Assembly: GCA_033763595.1 (NCBI GenBank)
Contig: JANRKH010000048.1
Location: 1 to 51,074, forward strand
DNA length: 51,074 nt
From: JANRKH01 sp033763595
GTDB taxonomy: Bacteria; Pseudomonadota; Alphaproteobacteria; Rickettsiales; Rickettsiaceae
Reading direction: 5' to 3'
Positions 8,071 to 16,778 of the stretch are shown one piece after another. The notes under the pieces are model-generated. The model was not told the DNA's origin. It did not search any database and saw nothing but the letters and a program-made list of their open reading frames with translations. Position numbers and translations under genes: made by a program. Position 1 is the first letter of the stretch; every line of letters begins with the position of its first letter.

Positions 8071-8839
8071 AATATTTTCAGCAAGAAATATAGAGCATAT
8101 ACTAACAATTATATGTATTTTGCTTTTTTCTTTTTTGTTACTTTCATGCACGGATTCTTTTGAAAAATTAAAGAGAGTAGGTAAGGCTCCTGATCTAGAT
8201 AAAATCGAAGTACCACATTTAGCCGCTGACGACGAAGATCCAAAGGTAATAGCTGCAGCGTACGAAGATAGAAAAAAACGCACAAATTCATTATGGCAAC
8301 CTGGCTCAACATCTTTTTTTAGAGATAATAGAGCTTGGAAAGTGGGAGATATAGTTAAGGTTGTCGTGAAAATAAGTGACAGCGCCCAGCTAGATAATAG
8401 TAGCAAAAACTCAAGAGCCGCCACAGAGTCTCTAGCCGTTCCATCATTGTTTGGCAAACAAAAGGCTCTTGCTAAGGTTTTATCAGACACTGGCGATGCA
8501 TCAAACTTAGTTTCTGCAAATTCTAGCAAAAATCATGCTGGCACAGGAGGTATTTCAAGAAAAGAAGCTATACAAACTGTTATGGCGGCAGTAGTAACTC
8601 AGATATTAAAAAATGGCAATCTAGTAATCCAAGGAAAGCAAGAAATTAGGGTAAACCACGAATTAAGAGAGATCAAAGTATCTGGCATTATAAGACCAAG
8701 AGACATAAGCTCTGAAAATTCAGTCAGCTCAGATCAGATAGCAGAAGCAAGAATTTCATACGGAGGTAGGGGCATGATAAGCGATGTGCAGCAACCAAGA
8801 GTCGGCTCTCAGGTACTTGACATACTTGCGCCATTTTAA
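8060..8839 (+). CDS. flgH: Flagellar L-ring lipoprotein FlgH
   Basis: 259 residues with a lipoprotein signal (lipobox LLSC near residue 30). Family landmarks include NSLWQPGSTSFFRDNRAWKVGDIV, GNLVIQGKQEIRVNHELREIKVSGIIRPRDIS and the C-terminal ARISYGGRGMISDVQQP. FlgH forms the outer-membrane L ring that bushes the flagellar rod. The start codon lies within the end of flgA. Together with flgG and flgA it shows that part of a flagellar basal body is still encoded in this genome. Confidence 0.93.
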   Translation: MKNKIFSARNIEHILTIICILLFSFLLLSCTDSFEKLKRVGKAPDLDKIEVPHLAADDEDPKVIAAAYEDRKKRTNSLWQPGSTSFFRDNRAWKVGDIVKVVVKISDSAQLDNSSKNSRAATESLAVPSLFGKQKALAKVLSDTGDASNLVSANSSKNHAGTGGISRKEAIQTVMAAVVTQILKNGNLVIQGKQEIRVNHELREIKVSGIIRPRDISSENSVSSDQIAEARISYGGRGMISDVQQPRVGSQVLDILAPF

Positions 8840-8904
8840 CAGTATTTTTACGTGAAATTATTTTATTCATAACTAATAGGACTATCGATTGTACTACCCA
8901 TAAC

Positions 8905-9024
8905 CTAAGGAGACCCTACACTTTGTTGATCTTCACATACTTGATGGTATTGCAAATCACGTTTTAGACCACAAGATGACACAAGTAGCAAAATTAAAAT
9001 AAAGATTATTCTATTAAATGGCAT
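8905..9024 (-). CDS. lptM: Small LptM-like lipoprotein, 39 residues
   Basis: The minus strand from ATG at 9024 to TAG at 8905 encodes 39 residues. The first 18 form a lipoprotein signal (hydrophobic IIFILILLLV and lipobox VSSC), followed directly by CGLKRDLQYH, which resembles the CGxKGPLxxP start of LptM (formerly YifL). LptM-type lipoproteins help mature the LptD/LptE LPS translocon. It fills most of the otherwise empty 245-bp flgH-tlpA gap, on the opposite strand. A clear Shine-Dalgarno is missing and the last ~12 residues are unremarkable, so the call rests on the signal and the CGLK motif. Confidence 0.6.
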   Translation of the reverse strand: MPFNRIIFILILLLVSSCGLKRDLQYHQVCEDQQSVGSP

Positions 9025-9084
9025 ATTATTTAGTTTTTTTTGTAGTACGAGTATAGTATAAAGATTCTAAAATATAAGACTTTT

Positions 9085-9798
9085 ATGCAAAAAAAAACCA
9101 AAACATCAGTTTGGGCGATAATCGTTATTTGTATAATCTATAGTGGCATTTATATTAATGCATCTGATTCGAATGACATAAATAAGCCATTTTCATCTCA
9201 CTTAAAAATCAAAAAACCATTAAAAGACTTACAGGTGCCATATGACGTCCCATTTTTTGATATAGATGGAGCAAAGTTATACCTAGACAAATACGACGGA
9301 ATGCCTCTAATCTTAACTTTTTGGGCCAGCTGGTGCGCACCTTGCGCAAAAGAAATACCGACTTTAGACACATTAAAGCGAGACTTCTCTAAGTTACCTG
9401 TAGCTATAATAGCCATATCCGAAGACTTTGGTGGGGTGGCCTCTATAAAAAGTTTTTTTAGCGATAATGAAGTAAGATCTCTTGAAATTTTTCACGATAA
9501 TAGTAATCTACTTTTCAATTCGATGGGTCTTTCTGGTTTACCAACAACATTTTTTATAGATTCTAGCGGGCGAGTGAAAATTAGGGTTGATGGCGCAATA
9601 AATTGGAATAGGGACGATATGAGACAATTAATAATTGACCATATGGGAGGGGACTTTTCCCTGCCAAGAAATACCTCCAAGGAAATTTCGTTAAATCAAA
9701 CTATAAAAATTCCTGCTGCAGAGAATCATGTATTAAACAAAGCAGCAGAAAAACCAGTCGCAGAGGAAACATCTCAATCTGAAGTAGACACTAAATAA
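9085..9798 (+). CDS. Membrane-anchored TlpA/ResA-like thiol-disulfide oxidoreductase
   Basis: 237 residues with an N-terminal signal anchor (about 8-25) and a thioredoxin fold at about 50-190. The active site is WASWCAPC (Cys 84 and Cys 87), with the TlpA-type LILTFWASWC strand before it and the cis-proline loop SGLPTTFFID after. A 40-residue polar tail rich in Glu, Lys and Ala follows. Such proteins reduce periplasmic disulfides, often for cytochrome c or oxidase assembly. A DsbB homologue is encoded at 46543, so periplasmic thiol chemistry is active here. The peptidase gene follows after 24 bp, probably in the same transcript. Confidence 0.85.
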   Translation: MQKKTKTSVWAIIVICIIYSGIYINASDSNDINKPFSSHLKIKKPLKDLQVPYDVPFFDIDGAKLYLDKYDGMPLILTFWASWCAPCAKEIPTLDTLKRDFSKLPVAIIAISEDFGGVASIKSFFSDNEVRSLEIFHDNSNLLFNSMGLSGLPTTFFIDSSGRVKIRVDGAINWNRDDMRQLIIDHMGGDFSLPRNTSKEISLNQTIKIPAAENHVLNKAAEKPVAEETSQSEVDTK

Positions 9799-9822
9799 AA
9801 AAAAAGCAAAAAACCTAACAGA

Positions 9823-10743
9823 ATGAAAAAAAAATCTAGCAATATGTCAGCTGTATCAGTGACTATACAAAATCAAAAAACGATGAATATATTTGAGTAT
9901 ATTGCAAAGTCTTTTTTTGAAATATTTAATTCAACAAAAAAGAAAGTAGCTGTACTAAGGCTTAACGGTCCGATAGGTAAAGCCTCGGTTTTTGGATCCA
10001 AAGGTCTTAATCTAGAAAATACTAATAAACTAATTGAGAAGGCATTTAGCTTGAGCAAATTAAGCGCTGTAATACTTGTGATTAATTCTCCAGGCGGGTC
10101 TCCAGTTCAATCCGAGCTTATAGCATCTAGAATCATCAATCTTTCCAAAGAGAAAGATATACCTGTTTACTGTTTTATCGAAGATGTTGCAGCTTCTGGC
10201 GGATACTGGCTTGCATGCGCAGGTCACGAAATTTACGGCTCTAAAAGCTCGATTGTTGGTAGCATAGGAGTTATAAGCACTGGATTTGGACTTACTGATG
10301 CAATATCGAAAATTGGCATTGAAAGAAGAGTTTACACCTCAGGCAAAAATAAATCTATCCTAGATCCATTTTTACCAGCCAAAAAAGATGACATAAAAAT
10401 AATAACAAGCTTACAAAGAGAAATACATAATCATTTCATAGATTATATAAAGAGTCGTAGGGGTGGAAGGCTAACAAAATCAGATGACCTATTATTTAAT
10501 GGAGAATTTTGGAGCGGTGAAGTTGCAAGTGAATATGGACTGATTGATGGGATTGATGATATGTATTCATTTATAAAAAAGCGTTTTGGCAAAAATGCTA
10601 AAATCGAGTATGTATCACCTAAAGAGTCATGGATAAAGAAAAAACTAAACATAGTATCTCAAAGCTTCAGTACAAGCCTTGGCAACGAGATAAGATCATC
10701 GCTGCAAGATATACTTGCATCAAGTAAATACAAAATAGAATAA
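9823..10743 (+). CDS. sppA: S49-family serine peptidase (SppA/SohB type)
   Basis: 306 residues with the single-domain S49 fold. VILVINSPGGS is the oxyanion strand; ASGGYW contains the nucleophile Ser 125; and the general base is most likely Lys 177 in SGKNKS. The 52-residue Ser-Lys spacing equals that of single-domain SppA enzymes. Family members degrade cleaved signal peptides at the membrane. I see no clear N-terminal membrane helix, unusual for the family, so it may associate through the N-terminal amphipathic stretch. It lies 24 bp after the tlpA-like gene. Confidence 0.87.
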   Translation: MKKKSSNMSAVSVTIQNQKTMNIFEYIAKSFFEIFNSTKKKVAVLRLNGPIGKASVFGSKGLNLENTNKLIEKAFSLSKLSAVILVINSPGGSPVQSELIASRIINLSKEKDIPVYCFIEDVAASGGYWLACAGHEIYGSKSSIVGSIGVISTGFGLTDAISKIGIERRVYTSGKNKSILDPFLPAKKDDIKIITSLQREIHNHFIDYIKSRRGGRLTKSDDLLFNGEFWSGEVASEYGLIDGIDDMYSFIKKRFGKNAKIEYVSPKESWIKKKLNIVSQSFSTSLGNEIRSSLQDILASSKYKIE

Positions 10744-10843
10744 TTACTCGGCCAAGTTTCATAACAAATTCTTTTTTAAGTACTACTTCCCCTTGACTTT
10801 GTTGCCCTTGGTAGATTAAAGTAGTTCTCAAAAAAATATAATC

Positions 10844-11659
10844 ATGAAATGCGTCTCGTCATATTGCATCGCCAAAACAATTGACTTAAAAAAGTTAGCT
10901 AAACAAATACCGGCTAAAGAGGTTAGATTCTACGATCAAGAACTTCATGTAAGGCTTGAGGTAGCCTCCGGGATTATGTCTGATATATTCTGCTTTAGCT
11001 TTGGTTCTATCATTATTTGGGGGGCAAATCAAGATGAAGAAAAATCCTTGTTAAACGAATGCGCCAAATTTACTGATGAAAAATTGGCAGATAATGCTTT
11101 CGATCTAATATATTACAGAATAGACGAATCATCTGAAAAAACATATATAGACGAAGAGGCTAATGTTATTGTTTTGCATAAGGATACTGTTTTCTTAAAG
11201 CTCTCTATTTCGCACGCGCTTGCTCAATCAGTTAAACTCAACGTCCTTGAAGACTCTGTAAGTAATTTATTAAAAACAACAGCCCCAATACAGCAGGAAC
11301 TTGCAAAAAAAGGCACCGTATCACTAACCAAAAGAGAGATTTCTCAAAATATTGGTATGTTGTTCAATGAACGCTATTCAATTAACCTACATAGTGATAT
11401 ACTAGATACGCCTGAGTTTTTTTGGCGTAAACCTAAGTACGAGCCTTTGTACCTTATGACAGCTGAATTTATGGAAATAGTACTAAGACAAAATATTTTG
11501 AACAAAAGGCTTGATAATATTCATGAATTATACCTTATATTATCAAACGAGCTTAACTATAAGCATTCTACAAGACTTGAGATTATAATCATAATCTTAA
11601 TTGCATGCGAAGTTTTGATCGGACTCACAAACCATGCTATATTAACCGTATTCTTCTAG
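10844..11659 (+). CDS. RMD1/DUF155 family protein with C-terminal membrane helix
   Basis: 271 residues. The pattern FCFSFGSIIIWGANQDEE, the middle NIGMLFNERYSINLHSDILDTPEFFW and the end IHELYLILSNELNYKHSTRLEIIIIILIACEVLI match the RMD1/YagE (DUF155) family, which ends in a membrane helix. Eukaryotic members include yeast Rmd1 and the mitochondrial RMND1, needed for mitochondrial translation; the bacterial role is not established. It ends 7 bp before the next gene, whose ribosome site AGGAG lies at this gene's stop codon, so the two are likely one operon. Confidence 0.8.
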   Translation: MKCVSSYCIAKTIDLKKLAKQIPAKEVRFYDQELHVRLEVASGIMSDIFCFSFGSIIIWGANQDEEKSLLNECAKFTDEKLADNAFDLIYYRIDESSEKTYIDEEANVIVLHKDTVFLKLSISHALAQSVKLNVLEDSVSNLLKTTAPIQQELAKKGTVSLTKREISQNIGMLFNERYSINLHSDILDTPEFFWRKPKYEPLYLMTAEFMEIVLRQNILNKRLDNIHELYLILSNELNYKHSTRLEIIIIILIACEVLIGLTNHAILTVFF

Positions 11660-11666
11660 GAGATAA

Positions 11667-12425
11667 ATGACTTTTTACAAAAAATTATTAATAGCTCTTC
11701 TCGGCATTGTTTCATGCTTTGTATTTTATAATTACATAAATAACAATAACTTAAGGCCTCATGACAATAAGATCATTTTTGGTACTTCCGCAGATAACCC
11801 TCCTTATGAATTTATTGATAATGGGCAGGTTGTTGGGTTTGACATCGATCTGGCCTTTATGATTGCAAAAGAACTAGGAAAAGAACCTATAATCCAAAAC
11901 GTTGATTTTGCAGGCCTATTACCTTTACTTCTGACAAATAATATTGATGCAGCGATCGCAGCTCTCACTGTTAACGACGCAAGAACAAAAAATGTAGATT
12001 TCTCGAGTATATATGCAAAAACCGAGATAGCTATTATTTTTCACAAAAGTGATAAACTAGATGCAAACAGCGCTTTAAACGATAAAATCATCGGAGCTCA
12101 ATTTGGTTCAATTTGGGAAACTATAGCAACTGAACTTGCATCAAAGGCTTCGAATGCTAAAGTAAGATCGCTGCCAAGCAACTTAACGTTAATTACAGAA
12201 CTACTAGCAAAAAATATCGACCTAGTAGTAATGGAAAAAATTCAATCTCAAAGATTCTGTAAGACTTCTGATGAGCTTGATTATTTCGTCCTTGAAAGTC
12301 ATAATAGTGAATTTGCAATCGCTCTACCAAAAAATTCTGAACTCACTGTACAAATAAACAGAGCCTTAGAAACTCTTAAAAAGAATGGCCAAATAGAATT
12401 GCTCAAAAATAAATGGCTAAATTAA
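11667..12425 (+). CDS. Amino-acid-type ABC transporter solute-binding protein
   Basis: 252 residues of the SBP family 3. Recognisable stretches are FGTSADNPPYEFIDNGQVVGFDIDLA, the DFAGLLPLLLTNNIDAAIAALTV segment, and R-T-K-N-V-DFSSIYAKTEIAI. An N-terminal hydrophobic segment (5-20) ends in IVSC, a possible lipobox. It would bind a polar amino acid in the periplasm and hand it to an ABC permease, but no permease or ATPase gene is adjacent. The 7-bp spacing to the DUF155 gene and the AGGAG site just before ATG indicate coupling. Confidence 0.85.
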   Translation: MTFYKKLLIALLGIVSCFVFYNYINNNNLRPHDNKIIFGTSADNPPYEFIDNGQVVGFDIDLAFMIAKELGKEPIIQNVDFAGLLPLLLTNNIDAAIAALTVNDARTKNVDFSSIYAKTEIAIIFHKSDKLDANSALNDKIIGAQFGSIWETIATELASKASNAKVRSLPSNLTLITELLAKNIDLVVMEKIQSQRFCKTSDELDYFVLESHNSEFAIALPKNSELTVQINRALETLKKNGQIELLKNKWLN

Positions 12426-12445
12426 ATCACACATTTTGTTGTATT

Positions 12446-12552
12446 ATACTAAATCTCTAGGATTAAAGCTTAAGCGTATAAATTTTAGGATAGCAGGGCT
12501 CATACTTTAGCGTATATAATGCCAATTCCCATTTATAAATGAAATTTGGCAT
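12446..12552. repeat. Divergent family A/C palindromic element
   Basis: It starts ATACTAAATCTCTAGGATTA and ends AAATGAAATTTGGCAT, the family A arms with changes. The centre (AAATTTTAGGATAGCAGGGC and TTTAGCGTATATAATG) matches the family C core seen near 38800. It is a hybrid or ancestor form of the two. Confidence 0.6.
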
Positions 12553-12558
12553 TATCTT

Positions 12559-12668
12559 ACACCAAATCTCTAGAATTAAATAATACTAGGAGCAAGTAAC
12601 GAAGCCTACTCTCGTGTAAGCCTTTAGCGACGAGCTAGAAGCAAGTATTTAAAAATGGGATTTAGTAT
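12559..12668. repeat. Family A palindromic element (copy A2)
   Basis: Full family A structure: ACCAAATCTCTAGAATTA left arm, core ACTAGGAGCAAGTAACGAAG...TTTAGCGACGAGC, right arm AAAAATGGGATTTAGTAT. It directly abuts a family B copy. Confidence 0.85.
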
Positions 12669-12774
12669 TATAGTCTTTTATGTTGAATTAGCTACGTTGT
12701 TGACTCGTCGCTCACATAATACTCATAGGCTTCTCTCCTCGCGCCTAGTATCTAATCCAACCTAAAAGACTATA
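12669..12774. repeat. Family B palindromic element (copy B2)
   Basis: A 106-bp copy differing from B1 at very few positions (CTCACATAAT in place of CTCACCTAAT). It sits immediately against the end of A2, so A and B occur nested (A1/B1) and in tandem (A2/B2). Confidence 0.85.
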
Positions 12775-12811
12775 TTTTATGCTTCATATATAAACGAATT
12801 TTATACCTTAC

Positions 12812-14239
12812 ATGAAAAATAAGCAAGTTATTGTACCAGTAGAACAATTTAACATAGAATCCGAACAGCTTTTACTGGGTAGTATATTATCTAATAATGA
12901 AATATATAACCAGGTTGCGGAATTTCTTAAATACGAACATTTCTACGAACCTCTGCATCAAAAAATCTACGAGACTGTCTCTACATTGATAGATAAAAAC
13001 ATGTCTGCAACCATAACATCCATAAACGCTATGCTTGCAAAAAATCAAACATATGTAGAGATTGGGGGAAGAGAATATTTAGTCAGACTCATGAGCGGCG
13101 CAATTGCTGTTATGAACTATTATGACCATGCTAAACTAATTTATGACCTAGCCATAAAAAGAAGTTTGATATTCCTTTGCGAAGAAATAGTCAAAGAAAC
13201 AAATGAATCTAATATTGATGTAAATTCAAGTAATCTCCTAGAAATGGCTGAGATTAAATTATTTTCTCTCGCAACAGAAGGTGTTGCTAATGGGGGATTT
13301 GAAAAGGCCTCAAGCTCTATAAAAGAGTCTTTAGTATCTATAAATAGAGCTATGCAATCAGACTCTCATTTAACAGGCATAACATCAGGTTACACTGATC
13401 TAGATAACAAACTATTTGGCTTTCACGATTCCGATTTGATTATTTTGGCAGGAAGGCCATCGATGGGCAAAACAGCTTTTGCTTTAAACCTTGCAATAAA
13501 TTCAGCAAGGTTCCTACATCAGAAGAAAAAGAAACAAACAGAGAATGGAGTAGTCGGGTTTTTTTCTCTTGAGATGTCATCTGAACAATTATCAACAAGG
13601 CTTCTTGCAATGGAATCTAACATCGATGCATCAAGTCTGAGGTCAGGAAAAATAAATGAAGCAAGTTATAATAGACTTCAGGAAGCAGCTAGCACTTTAT
13701 CTGATCTACCTTTCTTTATTGATGATACAGGAATGCTTTCTATATCTGCACTAAGAACAAGAGCAAGAAGATTAAAACGAAAGCATAATTTATCTATATT
13801 ATTCGTTGACTATTTGCAGCTTATTACTACGAACTCGAAAAAAGAAAATAGAGTTCTTGAAGTATCCGAGATCACAATGTCACTTAAGGCACTAGCAAAA
13901 GAACTAAGTATACCAATTATTGTATTATCACAGCTTTCAAGAGCGGTAGAAACCAGAGACGATAAAAGACCTATGCTTTCTGACCTACGTGAATCAGGTG
14001 CGATTGAGCAAGATGCCGATATAGTAATGTTCATTTACAGAGAAGAATATTATCTATCGAGAAAAGAGCCAGAGGCAGGCACAGACAAGCATGCTATTTG
14101 GCTTGATAAGCTTAATAGAGTCCATAATCAAGCAGAAATTTTGATCGCTAAACATAGAAATGGACCTATAGGCAATATTATGCTATATTACGACAGTAAT
14201 CACTCAAAATTCAACAACTTAGAAGTAAAACACCAATGA
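12812..14239 (+). CDS. dnaB: Replicative DNA helicase DnaB
   Basis: 475 residues, full length. The N-terminal DnaB domain starts EQLLLGSIL...; the RecA-like motor has Walker A GRPSMGKT (214-221), Walker B LSILFVDYLQLI and the arginine-finger region. SQLSRAVETRDDKRPMLSDLRESGAIEQDAD is the family signature. No intein is present. DnaB is the hexameric helicase that opens the replication fork on the lagging strand. Its stop overlaps the start of nagZ by 4 bp (ATGA), so nagZ was translationally coupled to it. Confidence 0.97.
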   Translation: MKNKQVIVPVEQFNIESEQLLLGSILSNNEIYNQVAEFLKYEHFYEPLHQKIYETVSTLIDKNMSATITSINAMLAKNQTYVEIGGREYLVRLMSGAIAVMNYYDHAKLIYDLAIKRSLIFLCEEIVKETNESNIDVNSSNLLEMAEIKLFSLATEGVANGGFEKASSSIKESLVSINRAMQSDSHLTGITSGYTDLDNKLFGFHDSDLIILAGRPSMGKTAFALNLAINSARFLHQKKKKQTENGVVGFFSLEMSSEQLSTRLLAMESNIDASSLRSGKINEASYNRLQEAASTLSDLPFFIDDTGMLSISALRTRARRLKRKHNLSILFVDYLQLITTNSKKENRVLEVSEITMSLKALAKELSIPIIVLSQLSRAVETRDDKRPMLSDLRESGAIEQDADIVMFIYREEYYLSRKEPEAGTDKHAIWLDKLNRVHNQAEILIAKHRNGPIGNIMLYYDSNHSKFNNLEVKHQ

Positions 14240-14443
14240 AACCAGTACTATTTGGGATTTTAGGATACGAACTCTCAAACCAAGAAAAGAATTTTTTTGA
14301 AAAAGAAAAACCTTTGGGGTTTGTAATTTTTAAGCGGAATATTCAAACTTTAGATCAGCTGAAAACTCTTATCGAATCTCTAAAGAAAATAGCAGGAAGT
14401 GATGTTATAATAGCAATAGATCAAGAAGGTGGTAGAGTTCAGA

Positions 14444-14451
14444 GATTAAAC
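14444..14451. repeat. Target site duplication, left copy (GATTAAAC)
   Basis: GATTAAAC at 14444-14451 is repeated exactly at 16079-16086, on either side of the IS terminal repeats, marking the insertion event. Confidence 0.85.
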
Positions 14452-14501
14452 CCTAACTTCCTTGAATAAATAGGTCACAGTTACAATAAATATCCTTAAA
14501 T

Positions 14502-14524
14502 ACGCCTTAATGGGCGTTTTTTTA
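14502..14524 (+). terminator. Intrinsic terminator near the left end of the IS
   Basis: CGCC (14503-14506) pairs with GGCG (14513-14516) across a TTAAT-type loop, followed by a run of seven T residues. It would end transcripts entering from dnaB-nagZ before the transposase gene. Confidence 0.65.
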
Positions 14525-14528
14525 TTGC

Positions 14529-14572
14529 ATCTCGTTGTTACGTATAATATTATGTTTACGTAACAACGAGAT
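14529..14572. promoter_or_regulatory. 16-bp perfect inverted repeat overlapping a TATAAT box, before the transposase
   Basis: ATCTCGTTGTTACGTA (14529-14544) is repeated inverted at 14557-14572 around a 12-bp loop. TATAAT (14543-14548) lies at the inner edge, and the right arm reaches to 4 bp before the transposase ATG. It could be an autoregulatory operator or an mRNA hairpin covering the ribosome site. A convincing -35 box is not seen. Confidence 0.5.
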
Positions 14573-14576
14573 ACAT

Positions 14577-16061
14577 ATGAAAACACCAAAAATACCACAT
14601 CCAGAATGGGCTTTAAAATTCAGAACTAAAGGCACGGAGCTACGCAGAATAAATGGACGATATTATCTTTATTCTGTAACGTCTAAATGGGATAAAGAAC
14701 GCAAGGTTACTAAAAAGATTACCCTCGGTATGATCGGTGCAATAACAGAACAAAATGGCCTTACTCCGAAAGGATCTACCACCTCAAAAAAGGTAGAAAC
14801 CTCTACATCATCAATAGACCTCAAAGCGCGACCAACTTCTTCAAAAGAATTTGGTGCAACTTCAGCGCTCCTTTCTGTTGGCTCTGACATATTATCTGGA
14901 CTAAGAAAATATTTCCCTTTAGATGCAAGCGTCATCTTCACCTTGGCAATGCAGCGATTGCTTTATCAGTCGCCATTGAAAAATATGGAGTTCTATTACT
15001 TAGAATCCTTTCTTAGCGAGCAACTACCGGGACTTAATTTGAACAAAAATCACATGACAGAATTACTCAAAAAAATTGGTAGCGATCGAGAGTCTGTTGT
15101 CAAATTTATGAAACAACTTAGCTCAGGTGCATCACATATAGCATTTGATACTACGCACATTATTTCCCAATCAAAAAATTTAGGAATGAACTATCAAGGC
15201 TATAATTCAGTTGGTGATTACGAGCCTCAAGTAAACCTCTTTTATTTATTTGCTGTAGATCAAAAAAAGCCCGTGTATTTCAGATTAATTCCAGGCAACA
15301 TAAGCGGTCTAAAGGCTCTGAAGCTAACAATAGAGGAGGCGGGACTAGAAAAATCTGTTTTAATTGGTGATAAAGGCCTTGCATCAGAAGCAAATATCCA
15401 ATGGCTGGAAGAGGTAGGTTTAGATTATATTTTGCCTCTACGTCGTAATAGTCGTTTTATGGATACAACTCGATTAGAATCCCGTAGATATCAAGACGCA
15501 TTTGATGGTCATTTCTTCTTTCAAAAACGTTCGATTTTTTACTATAGCTACGTACAAGAAGGACAGAAATGTATGATGTTTGTTGACTCAAAGCTTAGGG
15601 CAGAAGAAGAGAGGGATTATCTAAGGCGCATCCAAGATGGCTACGAAGGTTACGATATGAAGTCATTTAGACAGAAAGAGCTCAGTTTTGGAAGTATTTT
15701 ATTAGTAACTAATATAGATGGCGTAGGACCAGAGGAGATTTATATAAAATACAAAACTAGAATGGAAGTAGAAACAATGTTTGATGTGTTCAAAAACACC
15801 ATCGAAGCAGATCGGACCTACATGCAATCTCAGGAGAGTTTAGAGGGCTGGTTACTGATAAATCATGTAGCAACAGTTTTATATTATGAATTATATGCTC
15901 GTTTAAAAGAGGCAAAATTATTAGCCCATATTACTCCGTCAGATCTGTTATTACGCCTAGCCAGAGTAAGCAAAATCAAAATTGGTGACAAGTGGGTAAC
16001 AGCGGAAATTAATTCCAAGACATCTAGGCTCCTTACAACTCTCAATCTATCTGTTACGTAA
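14577..16061 (+). CDS. IS4-superfamily DDE transposase (IS1634-like)
   Basis: About 494 residues from ATG at 14577; an upstream in-frame ATG at 14535 is less likely because it lies in the regulatory inverted repeat region. The RNase H-like core shows Asp in IAFDTTHI, Asp in LIGDKGLAS, and the YREK signature YKTRMEVETMFDVFK with the exact Y-2-R-3-E-6-K spacing. The N-terminal KFRTKGTELRRINGRYYLY is typical of IS1634-type proteins. All catalytic residues are present and the frame is open, so the element may still move. Confidence 0.9.
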   Translation: MKTPKIPHPEWALKFRTKGTELRRINGRYYLYSVTSKWDKERKVTKKITLGMIGAITEQNGLTPKGSTTSKKVETSTSSIDLKARPTSSKEFGATSALLSVGSDILSGLRKYFPLDASVIFTLAMQRLLYQSPLKNMEFYYLESFLSEQLPGLNLNKNHMTELLKKIGSDRESVVKFMKQLSSGASHIAFDTTHIISQSKNLGMNYQGYNSVGDYEPQVNLFYLFAVDQKKPVYFRLIPGNISGLKALKLTIEEAGLEKSVLIGDKGLASEANIQWLEEVGLDYILPLRRNSRFMDTTRLESRRYQDAFDGHFFFQKRSIFYYSYVQEGQKCMMFVDSKLRAEEERDYLRRIQDGYEGYDMKSFRQKELSFGSILLVTNIDGVGPEEIYIKYKTRMEVETMFDVFKNTIEADRTYMQSQESLEGWLLINHVATVLYYELYARLKEAKLLAHITPSDLLLRLARVSKIKIGDKWVTAEINSKTSRLLTTLNLSVT

Positions 16062-16078
16062 ACCATTAGGAAGTTAGG

Positions 16079-16086
16079 GATTAAAC
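16079..16086. repeat. Target site duplication, right copy (GATTAAAC)
   Basis: Exact copy of 14444-14451, directly after the right terminal inverted repeat of the IS. Confidence 0.85.
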
Positions 16087-16778
16087 TATCCGCTTGAAAA
16101 AAAATATCCTGCGCCAGCATTTTTCCCGAGCTTGATTGAAACGCACGGAATAGATTATGCTTTGGATGAATGCTATAAAAGTAACTTAGAAATGGCGACG
16201 ACACTCAAATCTTTGGGATTTACTATGAATTTTACTCCAGTTGCTGATCTAATATTTCAAGATTCAAGCAATGTGATAGGAGATAGAAGCTTTGGATCTG
16301 ACCCTGATGTTGTAATCGCCTTTTGCAAACAGGTAATCAGGGCTCATAATGACGCTGGTATATGCCCTGTGATAAAACATGCGCCAGGGCACGGGCGCGC
16401 AAAACTTGATAGTCACTTCGAGTTACCTATTGTTGATGCGTCAAAAGAAGAGTTAGATGCAACGGATTTCAAAGTCTTTAGAGAGCTAGTGACATTCAGC
16501 AAGCAGCATGGATACAAAGTTTACGGAATGAATGCGCATATAATATTCACCGCACTAGATAGTGAGCACTGCGCAACATTCTCTGAGGAGGTGATCAAAT
16601 TTATTAAAGAAGAAATAGGCATTGATTATCTCGTTACTGATGCGATAGAAATGAATACCCTATCAGGATCATATGGCGATAGAGCAATTCTTTCTTTAGG
16701 GGCCGGCGCTGATGCGGTGTTATTTTGCAAACCGGACTTAACTGACATGATTGAAATTGCAAACGTTCTAGGTGTTAT

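Larger units (their letters stand above)
14452..16078 (+). mobile_element. IS4/IS1634-type insertion sequence, 1627 bp, apparently intact
   Basis: The ends are perfect 10-bp inverted repeats, CCTAACTTCC (14452-14461) and GGAAGTTAGG (16069-16078), flanked by the 8-bp duplication GATTAAAC. It holds one transposase gene, an intrinsic terminator near the left end that would stop read-through from dnaB, and a 16-bp inverted repeat before the transposase start. It interrupts nagZ in the sense orientation. Target duplications of this type are variable in the IS1634 group, so family assignment rests on the transposase. Confidence 0.9.

Noticed and set aside
14236..14469. A separate 77-residue gene before the transposase
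   Set aside because: It is the 5' part of nagZ running a few codons into the IS before a stop.
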